Position numbers and translations under genes: made by a program
Notes under the pieces: generated by a model
Told to the model about the DNA's origin: nothing
The model's input: the letters and a program-made list of their open reading frames with translations, nothing else
Database searches by the model: none
Source: an uncultured Clostridia bacterium
GTDB lineage: Bacteria > Bacillota > Clostridia > Oscillospirales > CAG-272
DNA length: 47,769 nt
Direction: 5' to 3'
Assembly (NCBI GenBank): GCA_944393415.1
Contig: CALYAD010000048.1
Location: 1 to 47,769 of the forward strand
Part shown: positions 16,327 to 24,983 of the stretch, piece by piece
Layout of the letters: each line of letters begins with the position of its first letter
Position numbering within the stretch: position 1 is the stretch's first letter

Positions 16327-16395
16327 TTGACTTACAGTAATATTTGTGATATAATACAAATAATAATTGTTGTATATATCAATTTGTGGTATAAT
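16327..16395 (+). promoter_or_regulatory. Two tandem promoters before the 16457 gene
   Basis: P1: TTGACT 16327-16332, 17 nt, TATAAT 16350-16355. P2: TTGTTG 16367-16372, 17 nt, TATAAT 16390-16395. Both -10 boxes are preceded by similar TTTGTG words, suggesting a duplicated promoter. Confidence 0.65.
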
Positions 16396-16456
16396 TCCAA
16401 CAAATTGATATTATATAAAATCTTAAAATAAATAGTGGATGAATGGAGGTAGTTAT

Positions 16457-17265
16457 ATGAGCCTGTCTGCAAATGGAATAATATATTTCAAATCACCGAT
16501 AGGTGAAAACTGTTTACAAGATTTTTCTTTTTTTCTGATGGAGGCAGCGGCTAAAAGACGTATAGGACTTTTATTGGGAGCAAATCTTGCACCGTGGGAT
16601 ATGGAATTTTACAAAGATGAGTATAAAGTAAATGGCTTCGCTAACGGAAATGGTTTACTGTTTGATTTATCAGAGTCGGCGTATTACAGCAATTGTGATA
16701 AATTATTTGAGCCGATATATATAGATAACGGAAATCCAAGCAATATTATTGTAAATATAAGCGAAACTCAGATATCAAAAATCGAGGAGTTTTTTAATGA
16801 AATATTTGAAAAAGATTTTGTATCATATTTATGCTTTAACATTGGATATTTAATAGACTATTACAAAAACAGAGAGGTATATACCTGTATTCCAAACGGT
16901 ATTAGCAAAATAATTCAGGAAGAGATAGAAAAGTATGGAGAGTGGAAGCGTTTTTTACAGATAAAGGTGAGCAGTTGTACGAAGGGTTGAACTTCGGTGC
17001 CAAAAGTACGGCACAAAATGCTGATTTAGCGTATGAAGGAATGGTTCATAATTATGGAAATATTAGCTTTGATTCTCATATCGTACTTATATTAGAGAAT
17101 GAAATAGTATTGATATTTGAGCTTGAAAGCGACATGACTGATTTTATTGACCTTATAATTACAGATATAAAAAATTCAGACAATGTAATTAAAGATTATG
17201 GGAACAAGAACGGAGATTATAGTGTAAATATTTCACAAAGGATACTTTTGGAAAATAAGGAATAA
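16457..17265 (+). pseudogene. Unknown AT-rich gene with a frameshift near 16942
   Basis: The first frame runs from ATG 16457 (GGAGG 7 nt upstream) to a stop at 16990. After about 16940 it turns to RFLQIKVSSCTKG, while the other frame reads VEAFFTDKGEQLYEGLNFGAKS and stays coding to 17265. Restoring one G in GGAGAGTGGAAG joins them into a protein of about 269 residues. A separate second gene is less likely, since GTG 16942 has its only GGAG 2 nt upstream. The family is not recognised; soluble, acidic and AT-rich like 4654-5331, so possibly an immunity-type accessory gene. Confidence 0.55.
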
Positions 17266-17295
17266 AAGAAATCTAAGGTTTTGGCAGCATCCCGG

Positions 17296-17342
17296 CAAAA
17301 AAATAATACGAACCCCGTTTTCTCTTCGGCGTTCGTATTATT
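17296..17342 (-). terminator. Terminator of tRNA-Ser
   Basis: On the minus strand, AATAATACGAAC and GTTCGTATTATT arms (17331-17342 and 17302-17313) are followed by a run of T. Confidence 0.85.
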
Positions 17343-17348
17343 CGCTTT

Positions 17349-17440
17349 TGGCGGAGAGAGAGGGATTCGAACCCTCGGTCGGGTATTAGCCGACACACGA
17401 TTTCCAGTCGTGCGCCTTAGACCAGCTCAGCCATCTCTCC
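17349..17440 (-). tRNA. tRNA-Ser (anticodon GGA)
   Basis: Read on the minus strand: acceptor GGAGAGA pairs with TCTCTCC, D arm GGCTGAGCTGGTCTAAGGC, anticodon loop CTGGAAA on a CACGA/TCGTG stem (anticodon GGA, reading UCC and UCU), a long type II variable arm, T loop GGTTCGAATCC, discriminator G and an encoded CCA at 17349-17351. 92 nt with CCA. Confidence 0.95.
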
Positions 17441-17571
17441 GTATAAAGCAAAGATTGCTTTACTCATTACTATTCTCGGTAACTTAAACATAAAGCTTTA
17501 ATATTATAGCATAAAGTCCACGGGTTTGTCAATAGTAATTTTCAAAAAAAATAAAATTTAAAAAATAATAT

Positions 17572-17630
17572 AATAAATGCGAAGGGTTTTGCCTTTCATT
17601 AAGCTTAACCGATCGCATTTATTTTTTATT
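17572..17630 (-). terminator. Terminator of the two-component operon
   Basis: AATAAATGCGA 17572-17582 pairs with TCGCATTTATT 17613-17623, flanked by A/T runs on both sides; serves the minus-strand operon ending at 17675. Confidence 0.75.
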
Positions 17631-17674
17631 TTAATATGAGAGACTCTGATAGCCTGTTAGAACTGGGTATATAT

Positions 17675-18055
17675 CTATTTCATCAGCTCATCCGTAAGAC
17701 GCATTATTTCAGGAGCGATTTTTTCCCGTTCCTTTTTTAGTGTGCGTTTATAAAAGGGATAAGCTGAGCCCAAGATTACTATGCCGAATATGCCTATGAT
17801 GATCCCGGGGATAAACCATATACCGCTCCATACAAGGCAGCAGCACATTCCGACTCCCATAATGAGTGCTCCGACGATACCTAAGATTAAAGAAAAAACC
17901 GTGCATTTTTGGGTAACGCTGTCGTCAAGGCGGCGCAGCTTTTCAAGTTTATCCTCTTCTTTGGGCATATATTTTTGTCGAATACGCTTAAGCTCTTCCT
18001 GTTCCCTTGCGGAATAGGTATAGTTAAAGGGGTTACTATTCTGTTTTTTATCCAT
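17675..18055 (-). CDS. Small two-TM membrane protein
   Basis: 126 residues: a charged N-terminal helix (about 1-48, rich in Lys/Glu), two hydrophobic segments (about 50-72 and 77-100, the first with GVGMCCCLVW) and a charged C-terminal helix ending TDELMK. Same plan and similar sequence as the protein at 21197-21565, so they are paralogs on either side of the two-component genes. Such proteins are sometimes labelled dihydropteridine reductase in databases, a name I do not trust. Overlaps the preceding membrane gene by 8 nt, so it is translated with it. Likely an output or stress-response membrane protein; exact role unknown. Confidence 0.65.
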   Translation of the reverse strand: MDKKQNSNPFNYTYSAREQEELKRIRQKYMPKEEDKLEKLRRLDDSVTQKCTVFSLILGIVGALIMGVGMCCCLVWSGIWFIPGIIIGIFGIVILGSAYPFYKRTLKKEREKIAPEIMRLTDELMK

Positions 18056-18935
18056 TGTTTACATCTCCTGTTAAATGTAGCTCTTTAGCGGCTTTTGTTA
18101 TCATAACGAGCGCCATTCCGAAAATCACGATTAATACAGCGGCACCGGTTGATCCCGTCATAAGACGGCGGAAGCCTTCATCTGCTTCGTCGCCGAATGC
18201 GGTTAGCATCGTGGTCTCTAAGGTCAGCATTGAAACGAGCGCTTGGGCAAGATTAATTGTTTTGGTTGCGGAAAATACGGGACTGTTGTATCTGCGGTAT
18301 TTTACAAGATTTATAATAGAGAAGGTAAAGGTTGTAAAGGTGTACGCGGCTATCGCGATAGTTGTAATCTGATGATGAGAAAAGGTTCTGTTTTGCCATG
18401 TGATATAAAAAACTATTACAGAAAGTACTGAATTCATCACTAAAAGAATAATTCCGCAAAAACGGTAGCGCTGTAATTCCGCTATTCTGTTTTCACCGGG
18501 GGAATGCGTTCTTGTGTATCTGAGCAATAAGAAACGCATTACCGCGAGGAGAAGATAGTATGCCGATAATGTATAAAACCATACGGAACGGTGATAAAAC
18601 CCGAGTCCCAGCTGAAAAACCGCGTACCCGGAGTTCAAAAGCAGGCTGCCGTAAAGAGATAGATTTACACGAAGCCGAGCGTCTGAGTCCAGCATGACTA
18701 AATATTTGTTTTTATGCCTTACCGTGTCTATGAAACGCATAAGCGACGGTATTCTGGCGCAGAGCGCCGTGAGTGTATATGCCGATATTATATATGCGAC
18801 ATAGCATACAATTTTATCGGAGCCGTGATAAATAAAAGAGTATATAAGCAAAAACAGTGAAAAAGGTATCAGTAATATGATGATGATTATATTAGGAAAG
18901 ATGAGCGATTTTGCTATTTTTTTGAAAAGCTTCAT
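18048..18935 (-). CDS. Polytopic membrane protein of the two-component operon
   Basis: 295 residues with about seven or eight hydrophobic segments (for example 13-35, 40-60, 95-115, 119-140, 158-178, 188-208, 230-250 and 268-285) joined by short Arg/Lys-rich loops. No catalytic motif is visible. GAGGAACGAAA precedes the ATG at 18935, well inside the histidine kinase gene, giving a 44-nt overlap, so its production is coupled to the kinase. It could be a signal input partner or a target of the system. I do not recognise the family. Confidence 0.65.
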   Translation of the reverse strand: MKLFKKIAKSLIFPNIIIIILLIPFSLFLLIYSFIYHGSDKIVCYVAYIISAYTLTALCARIPSLMRFIDTVRHKNKYLVMLDSDARLRVNLSLYGSLLLNSGYAVFQLGLGFYHRSVWFYTLSAYYLLLAVMRFLLLRYTRTHSPGENRIAELQRYRFCGIILLVMNSVLSVIVFYITWQNRTFSHHQITTIAIAAYTFTTFTFSIINLVKYRRYNSPVFSATKTINLAQALVSMLTLETTMLTAFGDEADEGFRRLMTGSTGAAVLIVIFGMALVMITKAAKELHLTGDVNNG

Positions 18936-20010
18936 TTTCGTTCCTCTTTATTTTGACTGTAAATGTCGTACCGACGCCTCTCTCGCTTTCAACAGCTATT
19001 TCTCCCTGCGTTATATCTATAACTCTTTTGACAAGAGCAAGCCCGAGACCGTTGCCCTGTGCGGCATGTGAGGTATCGCCCTGATAGAATTTTTCAAAAA
19101 TATGAGCCCCGACCTCAGGCGACATTCCGCAGCCGTTATCCTTGACCTTTACAATTGCGTATGTCTCAGTGGCGTTAAGAGATATTTTTACACAACCGCC
19201 GTTGTCTGTAAATTTAAAGGCGTTTGAAAAAAGGTTGTTCCAAACGAGAGAAAGCAGCTCAGCGTCGGCGTTGACCATGACGTTTTCGGCGATATCCGTT
19301 TCTATCTCTATTTCTTTGCTTTCCCAAATATTTTCGTATCCAAGCAGACACTCGCATATCTGCTCGCCAAGGTCATAATTTTTAGTGTTCGGGTATATTT
19401 TCTGGTTTTCAAGTCGATTGAGCTTTAGGATATTTGTCAGCATGTCGGCAAGTTTGCGAGAGCCTTCGGTAAGAGCTTTTGCGTATTCAAGCCGCTTTTC
19501 ATCCGTCAGGTCAGGTGCTTGCAGAAGTGTTCCGTAGTTCTGCATTACAGAGAGAGGAGTTTTCATCTCATGCGATACATTGGCAATAAAATCGGTACGA
19601 AGCGTTTCTACGCCGGAAAGCTCCTGTGCCATTTTGTTAAAGCATTCAATGATCTCGTCAAACGTATCGCCGGCGCCGAAGTATTGGTGATTTTTAATAC
19701 GTACATTAAAATCACCGCGCATTATTTTTTCCGCTGCCTCTGTTATACGTTTTACCGGTCGCTCGACCATAAATTTACGGCGGATTCTGTCAACGACCGT
19801 GAAAATAAAGCTGAGCAGCAAAACGTTGCCGAAAGTCAGCTTTGCAGCCATATTCAGATTTTTGTCAGTCAGCGTGATATTCAGGGTCGAGGAAAAAACA
19901 GATAAAAACAATGTCATACAGCAGGTTATAATAAACGCCGTAAGAGCAAAAAAAATCAAATATTGGCGAACCGCTTTCAGAAAACGAATATATCGGACAT
20001 TGTTTTTCAT
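18892..20010 (-). CDS. Sensor histidine kinase
   Basis: 372 residues. Two membrane helices (about 16-40 and 58-74) flank a very short outside loop of about 17 residues, so it senses within or near the membrane, as in intramembrane-sensing kinases. A HAMP region follows (80-133), then the H-box FIANVSHEMKTPLS with phospho-acceptor His 147, the N-box WNNLFSNAFKFT, G1 DNGCGM and G2 GNGLGLALVKR. All catalytic boxes are intact. Its start overlaps the response regulator stop (ATGA at 20007-20010). The small-loop design with neighbouring membrane proteins fits envelope stress or antimicrobial-peptide sensing; that is inference. Confidence 0.9.
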   Translation of the reverse strand: MKNNVRYIRFLKAVRQYLIFFALTAFIITCCMTLFLSVFSSTLNITLTDKNLNMAAKLTFGNVLLLSFIFTVVDRIRRKFMVERPVKRITEAAEKIMRGDFNVRIKNHQYFGAGDTFDEIIECFNKMAQELSGVETLRTDFIANVSHEMKTPLSVMQNYGTLLQAPDLTDEKRLEYAKALTEGSRKLADMLTNILKLNRLENQKIYPNTKNYDLGEQICECLLGYENIWESKEIEIETDIAENVMVNADAELLSLVWNNLFSNAFKFTDNGGCVKISLNATETYAIVKVKDNGCGMSPEVGAHIFEKFYQGDTSHAAQGNGLGLALVKRVIDITQGEIAVESERGVGTTFTVKIKRNENEAFQKNSKIAHLS

Positions 20011-20678
20011 CTGATTACCGCCTTGTATCCGAGTCCGTGAACGGTAACGATTTCAAATGCGTCGCAGTCGGCGAGCTTTGATCGCAGTTTTGTCATGTAG
20101 ACATCTACGGTGCGGGTACCTGAGGAGGTATCGGCGTCCCAAAACTCATCCATCAGCTGTGTACGGGTGAAGGTTTTTTTAGGATAGGACAAAAGTTTAT
20201 ATAGAAGATTGAATTCTCTGGCGGTCAGGGAAATCTCCTTATTGTTTATATATGCGGTATGCTCATCGGCATCCATTACAAAATTACCGACTTCAAGGCG
20301 GCGGCTTGACGCTATCTTATAACGGCGAAGCAATGCTCCGATGCGAAGCAGCAGCTCGTCGAGATCGATCGGTTTGACCATATAATCGTCGATCCCGGCG
20401 CGAAACCCTCTTTGCTTTGAGGAGATATCATCGCGTGCCGTCATAAAAAGAATAGGGATCTGCTCGTTGAGGGAGCGTACCGTTTTTGCAAATTCATAGC
20501 CGTCAATTTCGGGCATCATAATATCGGATACGATAAGATCAAACACGGTTTCGTACATTGCGTCGTACGCCTTTTCGGCAGAAAGGCATCCTGTCGCTTC
20601 ATATCCGTTTTGATTCAGAAATGAACATACAGAGCGGTTTAAGTCTCTGTCGTCCTCTACAACTAATATTTTAAACAT
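20007..20678 (-). CDS. OmpR/PhoB-family response regulator
   Basis: 223 residues. The receiver domain has the acidic pair Glu8/Asp9/Asp10, phospho-acceptor Asp 52 in VSDIMMPEIDG, Thr 80 and Lys 102 (MVKP). The winged-helix DNA-binding domain (about 128-223) has the usual TAREFNLLYKLLSYPKKTFTR and DVYMTKLRSKL. The ATG at 20678 is preferred over the one at 20690: the latter sits in the terminal hairpin context of repeat copy D, and GGTGAT lies just before the former. First gene of a four-gene operon with the kinase and two membrane proteins. A perfect TAACAT/ATGTTA palindrome over its promoter suggests autoregulation. Confidence 0.92.
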   Translation of the reverse strand: MFKILVVEDDRDLNRSVCSFLNQNGYEATGCLSAEKAYDAMYETVFDLIVSDIMMPEIDGYEFAKTVRSLNEQIPILFMTARDDISSKQRGFRAGIDDYMVKPIDLDELLLRIGALLRRYKIASSRRLEVGNFVMDADEHTAYINNKEISLTAREFNLLYKLLSYPKKTFTRTQLMDEFWDADTSSGTRTVDVYMTKLRSKLADCDAFEIVTVHGLGYKAVIR

Positions 20679-20772
20679 ATAAATCACCATGCCGCCTAAG
20701 GGCGGTTAAAAAACCGGACGGGAAACGTGAAATCTCCCGAATTCCGATACAATGCAGAGCAGCTTTCACGTT
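20679..20772 (-). repeat. Structured leader repeat, copy D, in the response regulator leader
   Basis: On the minus strand: ACGTGAAA 20764-20771 pairs with TTTCACGT 20725-20732, an inner CTC/GAG stem encloses the conserved ATCGGAATTCGG core, then a CCGGTTTTTTAACCG hairpin and CCGCC/GGCGG (20692-20705), followed by ATGGTGAT as the ribosome site of ATG 20678. Short form like copy B. Confidence 0.75.
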
Positions 20773-20793
20773 TTTAATACGTATATTACTTTT

Positions 20794-20813
20794 ATTATAA
20801 CATACAAATGTTA
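20794..20813 (-). promoter_or_regulatory. Extended -10 promoter with overlapping palindrome, response regulator operon
   Basis: Minus-strand TATAAT at 20794-20799 with TG two bases upstream (extended -10) and no good -35. The palindrome TAACAT-TTGT-ATGTTA at 20798-20813 overlaps it; a likely operator, perhaps for the regulator itself. Confidence 0.5.
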
Positions 20814-20875
20814 AGGTTTTGTTTGTGTTTTGACATTTTTAAAAAAATAATCAGCAAAAGAATATTAATTAAGCT

Positions 20876-20915
20876 AAAAAAGCGAGTGTGCCGATGAAGC
20901 ATTTTTCTCGCTTTT
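20876..20915 (-). terminator. Terminator of the 21565-20924 gene pair
   Basis: AAAAGCGAG on the minus strand (20907-20915) pairs with CTCGCTTTT (20878-20886), then T-run. Confidence 0.8.
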
Positions 20916-20923
20916 AAGCTTTA

Positions 20924-21181
20924 TTATCTGCTGCCTTTTGCCGCGTCGATTCGAGCCTCTGCCGCGGCGATCCTTTTATTCGCCTCATCAAGCTGAGCGT
21001 CATGTTTCGAATTCATCATTTTTTTGCGGGCTTCCGGCTTGCTCATTGCTTTGGCTTCCTCGAAGCTGGCTTTGGATTCTGCTTTTGCCGCGGCAAAGTT
21101 AGCTTTGTCAATCTCATGCCGGGCCTGCGCGCTTTCTTTCATATCCGTAAACGCGTTTTTGAAAAAATTCTTTATGTTCAC
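20924..21181 (-). CDS. Small charged helical protein
   Basis: 85 residues, almost wholly predicted helix with a strong Ala/Lys/Glu pattern (IDKANFAAAKAESKASFEEAKAMSK and AEARIDAAKG), as in a coiled coil or amphipathic surface-binding protein. No Cys, no membrane segment. GGAGAGACAGTCGTG precedes the ATG. Second gene of a pair with the two-TM protein 15 nt upstream. Comparable small proteins accompany phage-shock-like or cell-envelope stress genes in Firmicutes, but I cannot assign a family. Confidence 0.6.
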   Translation of the reverse strand: MNIKNFFKNAFTDMKESAQARHEIDKANFAAAKAESKASFEEAKAMSKPEARKKMMNSKHDAQLDEANKRIAAAEARIDAAKGSR

Positions 21182-21196
21182 GACTGTCTCTCCTTC

Positions 21197-21565
21197 TTAA
21201 TTTTCATTGATTATTTTTTCGCTTAGAGCAATGATTTGCTCAGAATATTTTTTCTTTCGACATTTAAGAAATTTCTTATATACCGGGTAGTTGAGCAGAG
21301 CCATTCCCAGTCCGACCACTCCGATTATAATACCGGGAAGTAATGTATTTGTGATTCCGAGCTTGCCGCCGATATCCGTCATTACAAGACTCATGCCCGC
21401 GCCCATGATTATTGCGCTGACGCTTCCGAAAATGTAAGCGAAAATATTTGCGGGACGCTTTACCCTTGCGTCAAGCGTACGGAGCTCGTCAATCTCGGTG
21501 TTTTCTTTTTCCATGTACTGCGTACGGATTTTTTGCGCCATAAACTGCTGATCGTTTCTGTTCAT
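21197..21565 (-). CDS. Small two-TM membrane protein, paralog of 17675-18055
   Basis: 122 residues: charged helix (1-36, ending DELRTLDARVKRPAN), hydrophobic segments at about 38-60 and 72-92 (LPGIIIGVVGLGMALL) and a Lys-rich C-terminal helix. The LDARVKRPANIFAYIFGSVSAIIMGAGMS stretch aligns with LDDSVTQKCTVFSLILGIVGALIMGVGM of the other copy, the basis for calling them paralogs. AAGGA lies upstream of the start. First gene of a two-gene unit upstream of the two-component operon. Function unknown. Confidence 0.65.
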   Translation of the reverse strand: MNRNDQQFMAQKIRTQYMEKENTEIDELRTLDARVKRPANIFAYIFGSVSAIIMGAGMSLVMTDIGGKLGITNTLLPGIIIGVVGLGMALLNYPVYKKFLKCRKKKYSEQIIALSEKIINEN

Positions 21566-21843
21566 TTTATTATCCTTCCTTTCACATCCAGCACAAAGCT
21601 TTGATTACTCTGTGTGCTGTTTTTTGTTTACGATCAAATTATACTTTTCCATTGTTTTTAAAATTTTTTTGAAATGTTTGAGTTTTGTTAAACTTAAAAT
21701 TTTTTCGATTTATTCGGATAACTCAGGAGCTTATGGATGATGTATGAACGCTCACCGGGTAAAATATACCTTGAGGAAAAAATAAATGAAAAAGGGCTGA
21801 GTCAGAAATTCAGTATGACTCAACCCGTATTTCGGCAGTTGTA

Positions 21844-22749
21844 CTATAAAACCTTTATTCCATAGGAATGTAAAATATTTTTTGCGGTGCCGAGCTGCTG
21901 TTCAGTAGGGATCCATTCCTTTTTACCGTTATCGGCAAGTCCCAGAAAAACCGCTTTTGTTCCTCCGAAGGCATGATAAGGGAGCAGCTCTACGCCTTCG
22001 CATTTTGAGAGCGAATTCGCGATATCTGAAATGTTGCGGTAATGCTCTCTGTCGGTATTGACTCCGTTTACCAATATGCATCTAAGTCTGATCTTTGCTC
22101 CCAAATCGCTTGCGAGCTTTAGATTATTAAGTATTTTTATATTCGTAACTCCGGTGTACCGAATATGACGGCTGTCGTCGGTGTCCTTTATATCCCATAA
22201 AAACAGGTCGGTATATTGTACGGCAGCCTCTAAGAGAGACGGATCGAAATATCCGCTGGTTTCGATTGCTGTTGATAATCCCGTTTCTTTACAGGCCTGC
22301 AATAGCGTAACTGCCGAGCATCCCTGCGCAAAGGGTTCGCCGCCCGAAAGCGTTATCCCGCCCGTATCACCGTAAAACGCACGATCCTTTTCCAAAACGT
22401 AAAGGAGGTTTGCGATGGTGTATTGCTTACCGCAGATTTCCAATGCCGCAGAGCAGCAGCTTTTCGCGCAATCGCCGCACGCCGTACATTTTTCTCGGTC
22501 AAGTGTATGATTTCCGTTGAACGAGTGAGCGTCATTGAGGCAGATTTTTACGCATTGACCGCAGCCGATACATTTGTTTGAGTAGAACAGCAGCTCACGT
22601 TCCCTTTTTTGTGTTTCGGGATTATGGCACCATGCGCAGCGTAGAGGACAGCCCTTGAGAAACACTGTTGTTCGTATACCGGGACCGTCATGCATACAGA
22701 AGCGCTGTATTTCTGTTACAGTCAGTTGGGTGTCGGTTTTAGTGTTCAT
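21844..22749 (-). CDS. Glycyl-radical enzyme activating enzyme (radical SAM)
   Basis: 301 residues. Uses S-adenosylmethionine and a 4Fe-4S cluster to put the glycyl radical on its partner. The radical SAM motif is GCPLRCAWCHNPE (C-x3-C-x2-C), next to FCMHDGPGIRTTVFLKG. An inserted ferredoxin domain has CIGCGQCVKIC and CTACGDCAKSC, which marks the dehydratase/lyase-type activases and not the short PflA. ITLSGGEPFAQ and the WDIKDTD segment follow as usual. Its start overlaps the glycyl radical enzyme stop by 11 nt, so the pair is translated together. All Cys needed for three clusters are present. Confidence 0.93.
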   Translation of the reverse strand: MNTKTDTQLTVTEIQRFCMHDGPGIRTTVFLKGCPLRCAWCHNPETQKRERELLFYSNKCIGCGQCVKICLNDAHSFNGNHTLDREKCTACGDCAKSCCSAALEICGKQYTIANLLYVLEKDRAFYGDTGGITLSGGEPFAQGCSAVTLLQACKETGLSTAIETSGYFDPSLLEAAVQYTDLFLWDIKDTDDSRHIRYTGVTNIKILNNLKLASDLGAKIRLRCILVNGVNTDREHYRNISDIANSLSKCEGVELLPYHAFGGTKAVFLGLADNGKKEWIPTEQQLGTAKNILHSYGIKVL

Positions 22750-24877
22750 TTTGTTCTATCACCATATTCTGCCATTCTCTGCTTAAGGTAACAAAACGAG
22801 CATTCCATCCGGAAACACGTACTGACAGCGTCTGATAGTTTTCAGGATGCTCCTGAGCCTCTCGCAATATTTGCGCGTCGACCACATCGGGCTGCATAAA
22901 GAAGCCTCCGAGCTTTACAAAGCCGCGCATAAGTGAAATCAAAGACTGTAAACCGTCCTCTCCTGAAACGCTTGCCGGCAGCAGCTTGACGTCCAGCGCG
23001 CTTCCCGTTGCCAGACGCGAAAGATCCGCCTTACAGTAGGAACGGATTATCGCGGTCGCGCCCTCTCTGTCGCTTCCCGGAGTGGGGGAGCAGTTGGCTG
23101 CCAGAATATCGCCCGCTTTTTTGCCGTGAGGCGAGGCTAACCGATCGGGAGCCCATTCAAGCTGTCTGCCAAAGGTGCTTACTCCTGCAGGAAAACGATA
23201 ACCGCATTTGCCGTCTATTCCGTTGCATATATCGGCAAAATCGTTGAGCAGACGGGCGGCAAGCAGGTCTGCCTCGTCGCTGTCGTTTCCGTAAAAGGAA
23301 TAATGATTTATTACATACATACGGAGAGCCTCTTCTCCATCCCAGTTATTTTTGAGAACCTTGAGGAATTCACGGAGCGTCAGTCTTCTTTCGTCAAATA
23401 CAAGTTTTTTTATGGTATACAGGCTGTTTACCGTGTCCGCAAGTCCGCCGATATGGGGAGAACAGATGTTGTAAACCGGTCCGCCTTCAAAATAGGAAAC
23501 GCCTTTTTCTATACAGCCCTGTTCAAACAGAGAAACGACTGTGCAGGGTATTTGCGGCTTCCATTTCCAAACCGCGGTATTGACGCCGGATTCTGTAAAC
23601 AGTCGCTGCTTATCATGCAAAATTGCTTCGATTTTTTTCTTCAGGTCGTTAACATATCTGCTGTAAAGGGCTTCGAAGTCACTGTAATCGATACTATTCT
23701 TATAGCTGTCAAGCGTTTGGCGCTGAAGGATTTGAAGGGAATCGAACGGAATATAGGTAAAGTATGTCTTACCGGGTATTTGTACCTCCCAGCAGCCGTC
23801 GTTGGCAAATTTTCGTGCTTCGGAGAGATTATAGCCGTCCTTAAGCAGCGCCTGTATTATAAGCTCTTCATTATACACGGCAAGTATTCCTCCGCCGTAG
23901 CGCATTACCTCGGAGACGCGTCTTAAGAGCTTTTCATCGGTTTGACTGTTCAGACGCACCGTGGTTGGAAAGTCACCGATACCGAGCTCCTCGAGTATGT
24001 CAAGAACAAGATATGTTACCTCGTTTGTCACATCTATTCCATTCTCGTCTATGCCTCCGAGGAGAATATTCTGATAATGCTGAGCGTCTCCGCTTCCGTT
24101 ACCGAAGCTGCTTTCACCGCATATCCATTCGCAGCCCTTGATAAAAAAGTGCGCGAGTATCTCGCGAGCTTCGTCGAGGGTCAGATTGCCGTCTCGCAGA
24201 TCCTTTTTCAAAAAGTCGCCGAGCAGCCAATCGATGCGGCCGATTCCGGGCCAGTTTCCGCACAGTCGAACAAAAGCAAATGTGAACCAAATGCTTTGCA
24301 CGGCTTCGTAGAAATTGCTTGCGGGCTCGAAGGGAACTCTTTGAAGATTTTTGTAATTTCTCTCGTAATCAGGTATATTTTCAAGGGCGCTTAGATAACG
24401 GCGATGCCATACCTCAAAAGCGTCAAGACAATTCAGACAGCTGCGCAGGAAAGGCTCGCGCTCGCTTCCTAGATGCTTTTTTAATGATTGTTCGGCGCTG
24501 CCGCGGATATATCCGACTCCATGCCTAAGCACGGTTTCAAAATCGATGGTCAGATGGCTGACGCCGGTGTATATCGCCTCGGAACGATATGTCGCCGGTA
24601 CGCTATGATGTATGGCGGAGCCTAAGGTTGCCGCTCCGCTAATCAGCTCGCCCCTGCAAACGCGTACAGGCGCTTCGCGCGCGATTTTCGATATCGCAAG
24701 GTCGTATTTTTCTATCGGAGTCAACGTTTCAAAATTTTTCGTATCATCTAAGGCAACGGCAGGGGTTTTTTGCGTTTCAAGGCCGTATTTCCGGTTCAGT
24801 GAGTCATAGGCAAATTGCCGTGTTTCTTGGGATAGTCTGATAGGACGCCGCTGACCGTTTGGAGCATAGAAAATCAT
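22739..24877 (-). CDS. Glycyl radical enzyme of unassigned substrate
   Basis: 712 residues, shorter than PFL (about 760) and the diol dehydratases and choline lyase (about 790-850). The active-site loop is NDGCWEVQIPG with thiyl Cys 362 and Glu 364, the C-x-E pattern of dehydratases and C-N/C-S lyases and unlike the Cys-Cys pair of PFL. The glycyl radical loop is RVSGWNARFVTL with Gly 690. The Trp in GCWE is unusual to me. The enzyme therefore most likely eliminates water, an amine or another group from a small oxygenated or amino substrate. No shell proteins or aldehyde dehydrogenase lie beside it, so it is not in a microcompartment locus. Divergent AraC gene at 25108. Confidence 0.88.
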   Translation of the reverse strand: MIFYAPNGQRRPIRLSQETRQFAYDSLNRKYGLETQKTPAVALDDTKNFETLTPIEKYDLAISKIAREAPVRVCRGELISGAATLGSAIHHSVPATYRSEAIYTGVSHLTIDFETVLRHGVGYIRGSAEQSLKKHLGSEREPFLRSCLNCLDAFEVWHRRYLSALENIPDYERNYKNLQRVPFEPASNFYEAVQSIWFTFAFVRLCGNWPGIGRIDWLLGDFLKKDLRDGNLTLDEAREILAHFFIKGCEWICGESSFGNGSGDAQHYQNILLGGIDENGIDVTNEVTYLVLDILEELGIGDFPTTVRLNSQTDEKLLRRVSEVMRYGGGILAVYNEELIIQALLKDGYNLSEARKFANDGCWEVQIPGKTYFTYIPFDSLQILQRQTLDSYKNSIDYSDFEALYSRYVNDLKKKIEAILHDKQRLFTESGVNTAVWKWKPQIPCTVVSLFEQGCIEKGVSYFEGGPVYNICSPHIGGLADTVNSLYTIKKLVFDERRLTLREFLKVLKNNWDGEEALRMYVINHYSFYGNDSDEADLLAARLLNDFADICNGIDGKCGYRFPAGVSTFGRQLEWAPDRLASPHGKKAGDILAANCSPTPGSDREGATAIIRSYCKADLSRLATGSALDVKLLPASVSGEDGLQSLISLMRGFVKLGGFFMQPDVVDAQILREAQEHPENYQTLSVRVSGWNARFVTLSREWQNMVIEQNEH

Positions 24878-24954
24878 ATTTATGGCAATTCCTTTCTTAC
24901 GATGAATGGGGGAAGCCGCTTATGCGGATAAAATATTCAGGTCTATATATATAT

Positions 24955-24983
24955 ATTATAGAGGAAGATACTATGAAAATCAA
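24955..24983 (-). promoter_or_regulatory. Promoter of the glycyl radical operon
   Basis: On the minus strand TTGATT (24978-24983), 17 nt, TATAAT (24955-24960). Its -35 box abuts the -35 box of the divergent AraC promoter. Confidence 0.75.

Noticed and set aside
17281..17487. 68-codon plus-strand frame
   Set aside because: Covers tRNA-Ser and its terminator; artefact.
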